A stretch of DNA of 40,580 bases from CAZYME01 sp964648115 (GTDB lineage: Bacteria; Pseudomonadota; Gammaproteobacteria; Legionellales; Legionellaceae). Made by a program: the position numbers and the translations under genes. Below the pieces are notes generated by a model. That model saw nothing but the letters and a program-made list of their open reading frames with translations, was not told the DNA's origin and ran no database searches. Location of the stretch: the NCBI GenBank assembly GCA_964648115.1, contig CAZYME010000023.1:1-40580 (forward strand), given 5' to 3'. How positions within the stretch are numbered: position 1 is the first letter of the stretch; every line of letters starts with the position of its first letter. This document shows positions 16,679-24,391 of this stretch, piece by piece.

Positions 16679-18025
16679 TTAAAAGGGGTTAGTTACTGCG
16701 ATAGTTTGGTTATTAAGATCAGAACACACACTAGCAAGGGTTTGAGCTTGGTGGTGAGCACCTTTTGAGCGTGAGGCAAATATCCCTATAGCACCTACAG
16801 CACACAATGTAACAGCGCTGACAGCTGTTGCTAAAACTGGTACAGCAACTGCGGAGAGTGATACTAAAGCCAGGAGTGGATAGGCTGCCAAAGCGATTAT
16901 TACAGCTGCTCCTAGCACCATTAAGCTTATTCCAATACCTTGGATCAACTTGTTCGGATGGCCTGGCAGGTCTTTTATGTCACTTGCAAATTTTGAGTGT
17001 GCGGCCTGGCGGGCTGTTTTCAGTGCCATATCTATTTCTGGTATAGAGGAGTTTTCATCTGCCGTTTGGGCAAGTGTTCTAGCGTACATAAAGAGACTAT
17101 CCATGGCTGTAACTACTACCTGCTCTCTTTTTTGAGCAGGTGATAAATCATCAAACTTTTTCTTGAGCGCTTCAAATGTTTTTGCAGGCAGAGATTCGTC
17201 ATCTATAAATACGACAGTATTGAGTCGATTCCTTGCTATGCTAAATGGGTCAGATTGAGGGCCTGCAGCGGCAGGGGGGGCAGCTGCTGCCGTGGGCTGC
17301 ACAGGGGCACGGGGTTTTATCGGTCTGGCTGTATGTAATGGATTAGGGTCTGCAGCGGCAGGGGGAGCAGCTGCTGCCGTGGGCTGCACAGGGGCACGCT
17401 GCTTTATCGGTCTGCCTGTATGTAATGGATTTTGTAACCACGGGTCGCCTTCACGCATGCCCTTTCCATTATTGTAGGCTTCCAAAAAATCCTTATTATT
17501 ATCCTCTGATAATAGTTCTAGCCTACCTGCTTCAGGTAAGACAATGAAGTCAGCTAATTGATCTAATGCTTTGGTGTAGTGGTTTGCAAGGTTAAGGTTG
17601 TCAGCAGTTTGTACCCCACCCCAAAAACTGGGTTCATAGTCGCTGTTGTGTTTTAAGCCTGCATTAAAATATACTTTATTACGATGCGCTCTAACTGGAA
17701 GAGCTAAACTATAGCCAGCGCCTATTGCACGATATAAATCTGCAATAGCTGCTTTGACTATGCGCTGTTGTAGTGCATTATTACTCCATTGCTCCATACC
17801 AGTAGTTGGTAAGCTTAGCGTAGGGTAACCCGCATTACCAATAGCTGCTGAAGCTTGGGCTAATCCAGCACCCTTTTTAATCGAAAATAATGTTTCGTCT
17901 GCGCCATGGTGCCCTGAATTGCCAGGAAATAAGAACACAACGCGTTCTGGAGGCAACTGGTTTTCCTGGCAGGTTTTTCGATACAGATTAACAGTAATTA
18001 TTCCCGATAAGTATATAATTGACAT
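16679..18025 (-). CDS. Effector-like protein with Pro/Ala repeat and membrane hairpin
   Basis: Unknown function, 448 residues, three parts. Residues 1 to about 190 form a folded domain with PERVVFLFPGNSGHHGADE, GYPTLSLPTTGMEQW and DLYRAIGAGYSLALPVRAHR; the pattern recalls hypothetical proteins of Legionellales, but I cannot name the family. Next is a tandem 29-residue repeat (NPLHTxRPIKxRAPVQPTAA followed by Ala/Pro). A helical region follows, and near the C-terminus two membrane segments form a hairpin, then a short polar tail. This resembles membrane-targeted type IV effectors; that is inference. ATG at 18025 is chosen because AAGG lies five bases upstream; longer in-frame starts fall on the -10 box at 18060-18065. 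It converges with the LqsR-like gene, seven bases apart. Confidence 0.8.
   Translation of the reverse strand: MSIIYLSGIITVNLYRKTCQENQLPPERVVFLFPGNSGHHGADETLFSIKKGAGLAQASAAIGNAGYPTLSLPTTGMEQWSNNALQQRIVKAAIADLYRAIGAGYSLALPVRAHRNKVYFNAGLKHNSDYEPSFWGGVQTADNLNLANHYTKALDQLADFIVLPEAGRLELLSEDNNKDFLEAYNNGKGMREGDPWLQNPLHTGRPIKQRAPVQPTAAAAPPAAADPNPLHTARPIKPRAPVQPTAAAAPPAAAGPQSDPFSIARNRLNTVVFIDDESLPAKTFEALKKKFDDLSPAQKREQVVVTAMDSLFMYARTLAQTADENSSIPEIDMALKTARQAAHSKFASDIKDLPGHPNKLIQGIGISLMVLGAAVIIALAAYPLLALVSLSAVAVPVLATAVSAVTLCAVGAIGIFASRSKGAHHQAQTLASVCSDLNNQTIAVTNPF
17264..17431. repeat. Two-copy 87-bp coding tandem repeat
   Basis: Units starting at 17264 and 17351 are nearly identical over about 81 bases with an 87-base period (29 codons), inside the effector-like gene. 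They encode a Pro/Ala-rich linker. The few differences give Gly/Ala, Gln/Pro and Asp/Gly changes. A whole-codon period means copy number could change by slippage without breaking the frame. Confidence 0.9.
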
Positions 18026-18059
18026 ATGAACCTTGCGAAAAATAATGGTCAAATTTTGC

Positions 18060-18065
18060 ATTATA
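18060..18065 (-). promoter_or_regulatory. Candidate -10 box of the effector-like gene
   Basis: A perfect TATAAT on the minus strand, 34 bases before the chosen start at 18025. No good -35 box is seen at 16-18 bases, so an activator may be needed or the call may be wrong. It argues against the longer in-frame start at 18091. Confidence 0.35.
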
Positions 18066-18238
18066 CAGCTAATGATTGGAGATTTATACAAGGCAAAGCG
18101 TTCCCACCATATAGATAATTGGCTATAAAGCGCAGTAATTAATTGAATATGAAATATTTTATGTTCAAAAATTTGGTGCTATTACTCTGAGAGAATTATT
18201 TTTGTATGGAAATGGAAGACGCTTAACGGTATGATTTT

Positions 18239-18673
18239 ATGATGAACTCGCTTTCAGGTTTTCTCATGCGCATCGCGCTCTTGGGGTTGTTAATATCGAC
18301 ACCGATGTATGCAGTTACCGATTTTGATCGCGAACAAATTCAACAAAGGATAAGCCCTGTTGGTAAGGTGCGTGTCGAAGAGCCGGCGCAAGCTGCTAAT
18401 ACTGCTCCTCCTCCAGAGCAGGTGGAGGTTACACCCCCCCCCGGGCAAGCAACTTATGAGCAATATTGTGTCGTGTGCCACCGAGATGGCGTAGCGGGTG
18501 CGCCTAAATTTCGTGACGAGGCTGATTGGAAATCTCGGATGGCTAAACAGAATTTAGATTCCCTAACCGCGTCAGCTATCAAAGGGCTTAATGCCATGCC
18601 GGCGAAGGGAACATGTCAAGAATGCAGCGAGGCAGATCTCAAAGCTGCTATAAAATATATGGTGCCGCAATGA
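18239..18673 (+). CDS. Cytochrome c5-type c-type cytochrome
   Basis: A small periplasmic electron carrier, 144 residues. A signal peptide (MRIALLGLLISTPMYA region) is followed by a Pro-rich linker (residues 48-70) and one haem-binding domain: CVVCH at 77-81, the axial Met likely M120 in LNAMPAKG, and a C126/C129 pair matching the disulfide typical of cytochrome c5. The start pair ATG-ATG at 18239 has only a weak ribosome site. The stop overlaps the dsbB start as ATGA, so the cytochrome and DsbB are co-translated. The physiological partner cannot be read from sequence. Confidence 0.9.
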   Translation: MMNSLSGFLMRIALLGLLISTPMYAVTDFDREQIQQRISPVGKVRVEEPAQAANTAPPPEQVEVTPPPGQATYEQYCVVCHRDGVAGAPKFRDEADWKSRMAKQNLDSLTASAIKGLNAMPAKGTCQECSEADLKAAIKYMVPQ

Positions 18674-19188
18674 ATGAAAAAACGTATCGATTAGTACAAG
18701 GTCTTTTATTGTTGTTAAGTATTTTGGTGTTGGGGACAGGTTTTTATTTGCAATATGCTCGTGGATTACAACCTTGCCCATTATGTTTAATGCAGCGTTT
18801 TTGTATATTCCTATTGAGCTTATTCTGTCTCATGGGGGCATGCCTATCCATGTTAAAGCGCGGCAGGATGGTAGCTGTTTTGCAAATGCTGGGAGCGATT
18901 GTTGGGTTGTTTTTTGCCGGTAGACAACTGTGGTTACAATCTTTACCTGTAGGCCAAGCCCCTGCTTGCATACCCGATTTAGATGTTCTGATCCGCTATT
19001 TTCCTTGGAAGGATGTCTTTCATGCACTGGTTTGGGGGGCCGGAGATTGTGCTGAAGTGACATGGAAATTACTAGGGCTTTCTATGGCTGCCTGGGGCTT
19101 TCTGTATTTTTTAGCGATGCTGATTGCAGGTGCAGTAGTTTTCTTTCTATTGAGCAAGTCATTGAGGCAAGCCCATCGTAAACGCTGA
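18670..19188 (+). CDS. dsbB: Disulfide bond formation protein DsbB
   Basis: An inner-membrane quinone reductase that re-oxidises DsbA. 172 residues, four membrane segments, and both redox pairs: C36-P-L-C39 in LQPCPLCLMQRF and the second-loop cysteines C100 (APACIPDLD) and C127 (GAGDCAEV). The Arg in the MQRF segment, linked to quinone binding in the family, is present. The start at 18670 overlaps the stop of the cytochrome gene; a longer frame starting at 18613 would run inside that gene and is not credible. No dsbA is in the window. Confidence 0.95.
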   Translation: MNEKTYRLVQGLLLLLSILVLGTGFYLQYARGLQPCPLCLMQRFCIFLLSLFCLMGACLSMLKRGRMVAVLQMLGAIVGLFFAGRQLWLQSLPVGQAPACIPDLDVLIRYFPWKDVFHALVWGAGDCAEVTWKLLGLSMAAWGFLYFLAMLIAGAVVFFLLSKSLRQAHRKR

Positions 19189-19264
19189 ATTTCTGTACAA
19201 ATTACTAGCGAAATTAAAGCGTCTTGGCTATCATGGCCCACTAATTTTAATGATTGCATAGACC

Positions 19265-20419
19265 ATGAATTCATTTCACTGTGAAGTTATTCACCGCCAT
19301 AGCCACACACAAGCGCGCGTTACTCGTGTTACCACGCCTCATGGCGCTTTTGTTACTCCCACCTTTATGCCGGTTGGCACTCGCGCTGGGGTAAACAATA
19401 TGATGCCTCAGGAGTTAAAGGAGGCAGGCAGTCAAATTATTTTGGGTGGTAATACGTACCATATGCTTTGCGCGCCAGGAATGGATGTGATTCGGCAAGC
19501 TGGTGGTATGCATCCATTTATGGGCTGGGATGGACCAATGCTCACCGATAGCGGTGGTTTTCAGGTTTTTAGTTTATCGAAAAACAAAGAGATCTGTACT
19601 ATTGATGAGACGGGTGCTCATTTTACTTTGCCAGGCTCACAACGCCTCATCCATATGACACCAGAAATGTCATTAGAAACACAAAAAATCATCGGTGCAG
19701 ACATCATCATGGCCTTTGATCAATGTACCCCCGATAATTGCACCCGAGAACAAGTACAACATATCATGGCTCGAACTCATCGCTGGCTTAAACAATCGGT
19801 AGCTTATCATCAGCAAAACCCTACTTCCCTCTATGGCGCACAACAGGCATTGTTTGGCATTATTCAAGGAGGGGCTTATGAAGATTTGCGTCGAGAAAGT
19901 GCTGATTTTGTTGCGGCAATGAATACTGACGGTATTGCCATCGGCGGTGAGACGATTGGTTTTGATATGAAGGCGACTGTTGATGTAATTGGTTGGGTTC
20001 GAGAATTTTTACCTGAGGGTAAGCCACGTTACACAATGGGCGTTGGTATGTCACCACAAGATTTACTTGATGTGGTTGCAGAAGGCATCGATATATTTGA
20101 TTGTGTTGCTCCTACTCGTAATGCCCGTCATGGAGCCTTATATTGTGGGGAGGTAGTGAAAGAGGGGCATTGGTTGAGATTTGCCAGTGAGCATGAAAAT
20201 GCGCGTATTCAAATTAAAAAAGCCAGTTATGCGCATGATGAATCGCCTGTAATGGAAAGTTGTCAATGTTATACGTGCAAACATTATTCGCGTGCTTATC
20301 TGCATCATTTGTTCAAACAAAAAGCGAATTTGTTTACAGCGCTCGCGAGTATTCATAACGTGCATGTTTTACATGATGTGTGTGCTAGAATGCGACATCT
20401 TATTAGCAGCCCCGAATAA
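19265..20419 (+). CDS. tgt: tRNA-guanine transglycosylase
   Basis: Exchanges guanine 34 for preQ1 in GUN-anticodon tRNAs, the base-swap step of queuosine synthesis. 384 residues with all key elements: D95 in TDSGGFQVFSL, the base-recognition segment FGIIQGGAY, GIAIGGETIGFD, the nucleophile D279 in IDIFDCVAPTRNARHG, and the zinc site C333, C335, C338 and H364 (CQCYTCKHYSRAYLHHL then SIHNVH). The spacing matches the E. coli enzyme. The usual yajC-secD neighbours do not follow; ppiB follows 45 bases downstream. Together with queH this shows the organism makes queuosine. Confidence 0.97.
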   Translation: MNSFHCEVIHRHSHTQARVTRVTTPHGAFVTPTFMPVGTRAGVNNMMPQELKEAGSQIILGGNTYHMLCAPGMDVIRQAGGMHPFMGWDGPMLTDSGGFQVFSLSKNKEICTIDETGAHFTLPGSQRLIHMTPEMSLETQKIIGADIIMAFDQCTPDNCTREQVQHIMARTHRWLKQSVAYHQQNPTSLYGAQQALFGIIQGGAYEDLRRESADFVAAMNTDGIAIGGETIGFDMKATVDVIGWVREFLPEGKPRYTMGVGMSPQDLLDVVAEGIDIFDCVAPTRNARHGALYCGEVVKEGHWLRFASEHENARIQIKKASYAHDESPVMESCQCYTCKHYSRAYLHHLFKQKANLFTALASIHNVHVLHDVCARMRHLISSPE

Positions 20420-20464
20420 GTGGTTTGCTGATACAGAAATGATTACTGAATAATTGGAGATATT

Positions 20465-20956
20465 ATGATTTTAATAAGCACATCTAAGGGTGACATTCGC
20501 CTACAGTTGGATGAGGAAAACACACCCGAAACTGCGGCTAATTTTCTTAATTATGTGCGCAGTGGTTTCTATAATAATACGGTTTTTCATCGTGTCATTG
20601 ATGGTTTTATGATTCAAGGTGGTGGTTTAACGTCAGATATGCAAACAAAGCCCACTGGTTTCCCGGTGAAAAATGAAGCAAAGTCTGCCAAGCCCAACAA
20701 ACGTGGGACAGTATCTATGGCAAGAACCATGGACCCACATTCTGCAACAGCCCAGTTTTTTATTAATGTCGCTGACAATGCATTCTTAAATTATAGCGGT
20801 GACCAGGCACAAAGTTTCGGCTATTGTGTATTTGGTGAGGTTGTGGAAGGTATGGATGTGGTTGATATGATCGCAAAAGTAAAAACAGGCCAACGCATGG
20901 GCCACGGTGACGTACCTTTAGAAGAAGTCGTAATTCATCAAATTAGTGAAGTATAG
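20465..20956 (+). CDS. ppiB: Cytoplasmic cyclophilin-type peptidyl-prolyl isomerase
   Basis: Catalyses cis-trans isomerisation of X-Pro bonds. 163 residues, no signal peptide, so the cytosolic PpiB type. The cyclophilin active site is clear: FHRVIDGFMIQGGG (catalytic Arg), GTVSMARTMDPHSATAQFFI, and the FGYCVFGEVVEGMDVVDMI strand. A ribosome site (GGAG, five bases before ATG) fits. It follows tgt closely on the same strand and may share its message. Repeat A copy 2 begins 37 bases after the stop. Confidence 0.95.
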   Translation: MILISTSKGDIRLQLDEENTPETAANFLNYVRSGFYNNTVFHRVIDGFMIQGGGLTSDMQTKPTGFPVKNEAKSAKPNKRGTVSMARTMDPHSATAQFFINVADNAFLNYSGDQAQSFGYCVFGEVVEGMDVVDMIAKVKTGQRMGHGDVPLEEVVIHQISEV

Positions 20957-20993
20957 TTATCACAATGAGATTGCGCAGATAGAGAGTCCTAGG

Positions 20994-21127
20994 TTCCTCT
21001 CCCATTGATGGGAGAGAATGCCCGACAGGGCAGGTGAGGGTAGATCAAATAAAAAATAGGTTTTGTTATAAATTTTTGATCACCCCTCATCCGCCCTGTC
21101 TGGCACCCTCTCCCCTCCCGGGGCGAA
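20994..21127. repeat. Repeat family A, copy 2, uninterrupted
   Basis: An imperfect palindrome of about 134 bp matching 5362-5465 plus 5601-5642. The left arm (GAATGCCCGACAGGGCAGG onward to GATCAAA) pairs with the right arm (TTTGATCACCCC onward to GCCCTGTCTGGCACCCTC). It preserves the single copy of TCATCCGCCCT at 21087-21097 and so serves as the empty-site reference for the insertion near 5.5 kb. It fills most of the gap between ppiB and the next gene. Confidence 0.85.
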
Positions 21128-21214
21128 AAAACCACTTGTTCCGCTTATAAATGCTCAAATCTTGACTATAATGTAAGCATTAAACACTTTTTACAGTGCA
21201 AAATGAGGTGCATT

Positions 21215-21541
21215 ATGGTGAAGCATATCATTGCAAGTACACTGGCCTTGTTTCTCATTGCCGCGAGTCTGCCCGCATTTTCTGACAAAATACTAATCAC
21301 GGGTAAGCCGGTAGCCCTAGAATTACACCCCGGATACTTTACTTTTCCAAGAATGTATACCGATCGTAACCTTGGATATTACTTTGTAACAATCATAGGC
21401 ACCAACAGAGTCTGTTACCTAAAGCCACAACCCGAATTAGCGAAATTGGATACCATCCAAATAGTAATTGAAAAGAAAGGATTAAAGCTCCCATGGAATT
21501 GCTATCAATTTAATACAAATTTTTTCCAAATCGCATATTAA
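21215..21541 (+). CDS. Small exported protein, unknown
   Basis: A 108-residue protein with a clear signal peptide (MVKHIIASTLALFLIAASL, cleavage probably after PAFS). The mature part of about 85 residues has two Cys residues that could form one disulfide, no membrane segment, and several beta-like stretches (YYFVTIIGTNRVCYL, TIQIVIEKKGLKLPW). I do not recognise the family. GAGG seven bases before ATG 21215 fixes the start; an ATG four codons earlier lacks such a site. It lies just after repeat A and about 100 bases before a decayed gene for another exported protein. Confidence 0.7.
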   Translation: MVKHIIASTLALFLIAASLPAFSDKILITGKPVALELHPGYFTFPRMYTDRNLGYYFVTIIGTNRVCYLKPQPELAKLDTIQIVIEKKGLKLPWNCYQFNTNFFQIAY

Positions 21542-21639
21542 TAATGGGAAACGCATAATAGACAAGGGCGCTGTATGCAAAAATTACATGGATATATGGT
21601 TTGGTTTATAGCAACTCTATAAAAAAGTCGTTAGGTATC

Positions 21640-21911
21640 GTGCTTAAAAACAAACAAATTATCTTATGCTCTATTGCCGCAGCTACTTCCTTCGGGGTGC
21701 TATTAGCCTACGCCGATCTTTGGTATGTTGACGTTCAAACCTTATCGTCATTGATGCAGATGCCACACCTTACCTAAAATATCGCCATTAAACTGTCACG
21801 GATATTTTTGAGCTCCTTTTTATCCTCATGACCTTAGGTTCGGAAGAAAATATCAAGGCGACTTATATTTATGGTAATCCAGTGTATGAATCTGCTGAGT
21901 CAAGCCTGTAG
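21640..21911 (+). pseudogene. Decayed gene for a small exported protein
   Basis: From a GTG at 21640 the frame encodes a signal-peptide-like start (LKNKQIILCSIAAATSFGVL then LAYA). Sense then continues in another frame from about 21744 (IVIDADATPYLKYRH), meets an in-frame TAA at 21789-21791, and resumes as TVTDIFELLFILMTLGSEEN and IKATYIYGNPVYESAES before a TAG at 21909-21911. One frameshift and one nonsense codon are enough to explain it. The final codons merge into a hairpin repeat, so the original end may be lost. Family unknown. The 498-base stretch from 21542 to 22039 holds this relic and the hairpin repeats only. Confidence 0.5.
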
Positions 21912-21963
21912 TCTGGATGGAGCGCAGCTATGCGCCATCGCGGGAACGACATGAATATCAATT

Positions 21964-22042
21964 TAGCCCGTATGGAGCGAAGCGGAATGCGGGAATGGCC
22001 CAGCGGTTTAATCCCGCATTCCGCTTCGCTCCATACGGGCTA
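21964..22042. repeat. 31-bp perfect inverted repeat (family E, copy 1)
   Basis: TAGCCCGTATGGAGCGAAGC followed by GGAATGCGGGA at 21964-21994 is exactly complementary to 22012-22042, with a 17-base loop. A near-identical copy lies at 28150-28227. A degenerate relative (GTAGTCTGGATGGAGCGCAG) starts at 21908. The right arm supplies the waaF stop codon (22040-22042). REP-type element; it may also end waaF transcription. Confidence 0.9.
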
Positions 22043-22969
22043 CGATAGTGTATATCCTTGAATCTGGCTATGAGCCATGATTTCAAGAACACTAGGCCAA
22101 TGACCTATAGATCCAATATAATCAGCGCCCCATGGTCGAGTGCGTTGGGGATCAGTCACGCCGAAAATACCCAGCGTGTTTGCGCCCACAGCAGCGGCGA
22201 TGTGCATAGGGCCACTGTCGTTGGCTATGACTATTTCAGCAGCAGCCAGAACAGCCGCATATTCACCCAAATTTAATCCAGTTAAGACGGTCGCCTCGGG
22301 AACTAATTCTGCGCACAATTTTTCTTCGCTTTTCCCCGGGCAAACAACCAATTCATGGTGTAACTTGGCTGATAATTCACGCCAGTGTGGCCACATTTTT
22401 GACTTACCATCTTTCCCTGTCCCATGAGCAAAAGGGCACAACACCCAAAATGGTTTGTCAATTTTTGCTTGATGCAATATTTGCTTTGCACTTGCGATGG
22501 ACGAAGGACTAAGAGGCAAAGTTATTCTAGCGGGAATTTCCTGTGGCCATTGCAACGATGGAAACCAATGCTGACTCGCGAAACGTGCAATATCCCAGAA
22601 ATATTGCACTTCATGTTGCTCAGGTTGTTTAGCAACGCTGGCTTTCAACAACAGTCCACGACTATCCGTTTTATAACCTATAGGTGCAATACCTGCTAAA
22701 CGAGTCATCAATGCACTGGAAAAGCTATTGGTGAGTAACAAAGCCTTATCGCTGCTTTTTGCTCCTGCTAAGCGTTTAGTTGACTGCCAAAAACTCTTGC
22801 TTAACGGGAGGAAGTGCACACCGGTTGCAGCTAATAAATCGCCAGCCCAGGCTTTGCCATGCAAGAGCACCTCAATTCCACTATCTTGCATTGCTTGCAA
22901 AGCGGGTAACGCCATAACAACGTCGCCTACCCAGTTAGGTAAGCGTACTATCAACGTGGCTTTTGTCAC
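22040..22969 (-). CDS. waaF: LPS heptosyltransferase, WaaF-like (GT9)
   Basis: A cytoplasmic glycosyltransferase family 9 enzyme that adds L-glycero-D-manno-heptose to the lipopolysaccharide inner core. 309 residues. The N-terminal RLPNWVGDVVMALPAL matches the heptosyltransferase II start, and the C-terminal nucleotide-sugar motif NDSGPMHIAAAVGANTLGIFG is intact, followed by TDPQRTRPWG. It is somewhat shorter than E. coli WaaF (about 348 residues), and the last residues (GYTLS and the stop) run into the family E repeat, so the natural end may have been replaced. The start overlaps the upstream ligase gene by four bases; the two form an LPS pair. WaaC or WaaQ is the main alternative name. Confidence 0.85.
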   Translation of the reverse strand: MTKATLIVRLPNWVGDVVMALPALQAMQDSGIEVLLHGKAWAGDLLAATGVHFLPLSKSFWQSTKRLAGAKSSDKALLLTNSFSSALMTRLAGIAPIGYKTDSRGLLLKASVAKQPEQHEVQYFWDIARFASQHWFPSLQWPQEIPARITLPLSPSSIASAKQILHQAKIDKPFWVLCPFAHGTGKDGKSKMWPHWRELSAKLHHELVVCPGKSEEKLCAELVPEATVLTGLNLGEYAAVLAAAEIVIANDSGPMHIAAAVGANTLGIFGVTDPQRTRPWGADYIGSIGHWPSVLEIMAHSQIQGYTLS

Positions 22970-24204
22970 AGTGTTGCTTCTCTCAATAATCCACCTCTAT
23001 TCTGTGTACTAATTTTACTGGTTTGAGCTTGATATGACTCAATAAGCTCCCCTAAACACAGAGCGCTAAATACAATGAATAAATAACCTATATCAGAGTG
23101 AAGCAGTTGTGAGTCAGATAAATTACTCAGGAAAAAACACGCCAATATACCCAACATGACAGGTTTCATTTCATGTAGGCGAAAAGCACTTATTACGAGG
23201 GTTGTGAAAAAATAAAATAACACAGCGAGGCCTAATAGCCCAAATTCAGATGCTACTAGCCAGTATTGGCTGTGTGGCTCCATGATGGAGCTATATGCTG
23301 GTGCGGTATTGACTGCCTGGTACAGACGAGAAAAACTTCCAGTCCCATGTCCTATCCAGGGGCTAGATAGAAACATTGATTTTGCATGTTTGTGAAACAC
23401 CAACCGCATTCCAACCGATGTTTCCTTCTCGCCTTGCTGGTAATGATCTAAATCGACTACTGCCTCATGTAAGCGGTTTTGCAATGTTGTGCTTTGATAA
23501 CTACACAAAGCAAATAATATACAAAAGCTCGCTGTCCCTAAAACGACATATTTCCAGGAAAGGGTTTGAGCTAAAAGCATTAACATCAGGATAAAATAGA
23601 TAATATATCCGATGCGTCCGGTATTAATGAAAATTACTTGATAACTAAAGAGTAATACTAATGACAAGAGCATAACACGCCTGAAACCAATGTAATTAGC
23701 TGCTAGGAGCCCTGATAAATAAGCCGCAAAAGCCATCATACAACTGGTACTAATATGATCGTGAAATAGGCGGTGATCGGGAGCTTCCATATGCCCAAAA
23801 TTTCTAATCAAAGACACGACGCAAGTAAAAATCATCGCTAGTAGGAATATGCGAACGCCTATCCTTCGAACCTCGGGGCGTTGAAAAGCAAGTGCAAAAA
23901 GAGGCAAGTAAAGTAATTTACTGTATTTCTCTATAAAGAGAAAACGCGTCTGGTAATCGGCCGGGCTCCAAAGACAAGCTAATAAAGCCACAAGAAAGAG
24001 GGCGATTGCAGCTTTACACCAATGTTGAATAAAAACAGAGGGCAGGGCATTTCTATAGGTAGGTGTTAGCAATATCGCTATTGCTGATAGCACAATGAAA
24101 ATGCTTTTTAAAGACGAACTAATTGGAATAAAGAACAAAGCTGCAACCAAAAAATATGGCACACACTTTTCCCACTGTTTGTTTTTTAGGGAAACCCCCA
24201 TCAT
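22966..24204 (-). CDS. O-antigen ligase/polymerase family membrane protein
   Basis: A 412-residue inner-membrane protein with about 11-12 membrane segments and one larger periplasmic loop late in the sequence, the layout of the Wzy_C family (O-antigen ligases and polymerases). Conserved-type spots are NTGRIGYIIYFILMLMLL and GHGTGSFSRLYQAV, followed by EPHSQYWLVASEFGLLGL, the H-containing loop typical of ligases. It most likely joins O-antigen or outer-core sugar to lipid A-core (WaaL role), consistent with the adjoining waaF. A Wzy-type polymerase remains possible because the families are hard to separate by sequence. GGAG seven bases before the first ATG supports the start. Confidence 0.82.
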   Translation of the reverse strand: MMGVSLKNKQWEKCVPYFLVAALFFIPISSSLKSIFIVLSAIAILLTPTYRNALPSVFIQHWCKAAIALFLVALLACLWSPADYQTRFLFIEKYSKLLYLPLFALAFQRPEVRRIGVRIFLLAMIFTCVVSLIRNFGHMEAPDHRLFHDHISTSCMMAFAAYLSGLLAANYIGFRRVMLLSLVLLFSYQVIFINTGRIGYIIYFILMLMLLAQTLSWKYVVLGTASFCILFALCSYQSTTLQNRLHEAVVDLDHYQQGEKETSVGMRLVFHKHAKSMFLSSPWIGHGTGSFSRLYQAVNTAPAYSSIMEPHSQYWLVASEFGLLGLAVLFYFFTTLVISAFRLHEMKPVMLGILACFFLSNLSDSQLLHSDIGYLFIVFSALCLGELIESYQAQTSKISTQNRGGLLREATL

Positions 24205-24391
24205 AGGCCCGCTCCATTACGTAGGCTGTGATGATAACAGCAATTGTGAGGTAAGCGAAATAGAAGCCCTGCAGCAGATCATTGCAGATCAATATGGAAA
24301 GTGACATGATAAACCAGAGTTGTCATTTTATAAACGCACAGATAGGAAATTGCTTATAAGAAAATTAGATATCCTCTAAGGAGACAAGGCT

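Noticed and set aside
17264..17431. Direct repeats as a CRISPR or other array
   Set aside because: Only two adjoining units, in frame within a coding region, with no spacers.
24119..24307. A 62-codon minus-strand frame with a hydrophobic stretch overlapping the ligase start
   Set aside because: No ribosome site, and it overlaps the ligase N-terminus in another frame.
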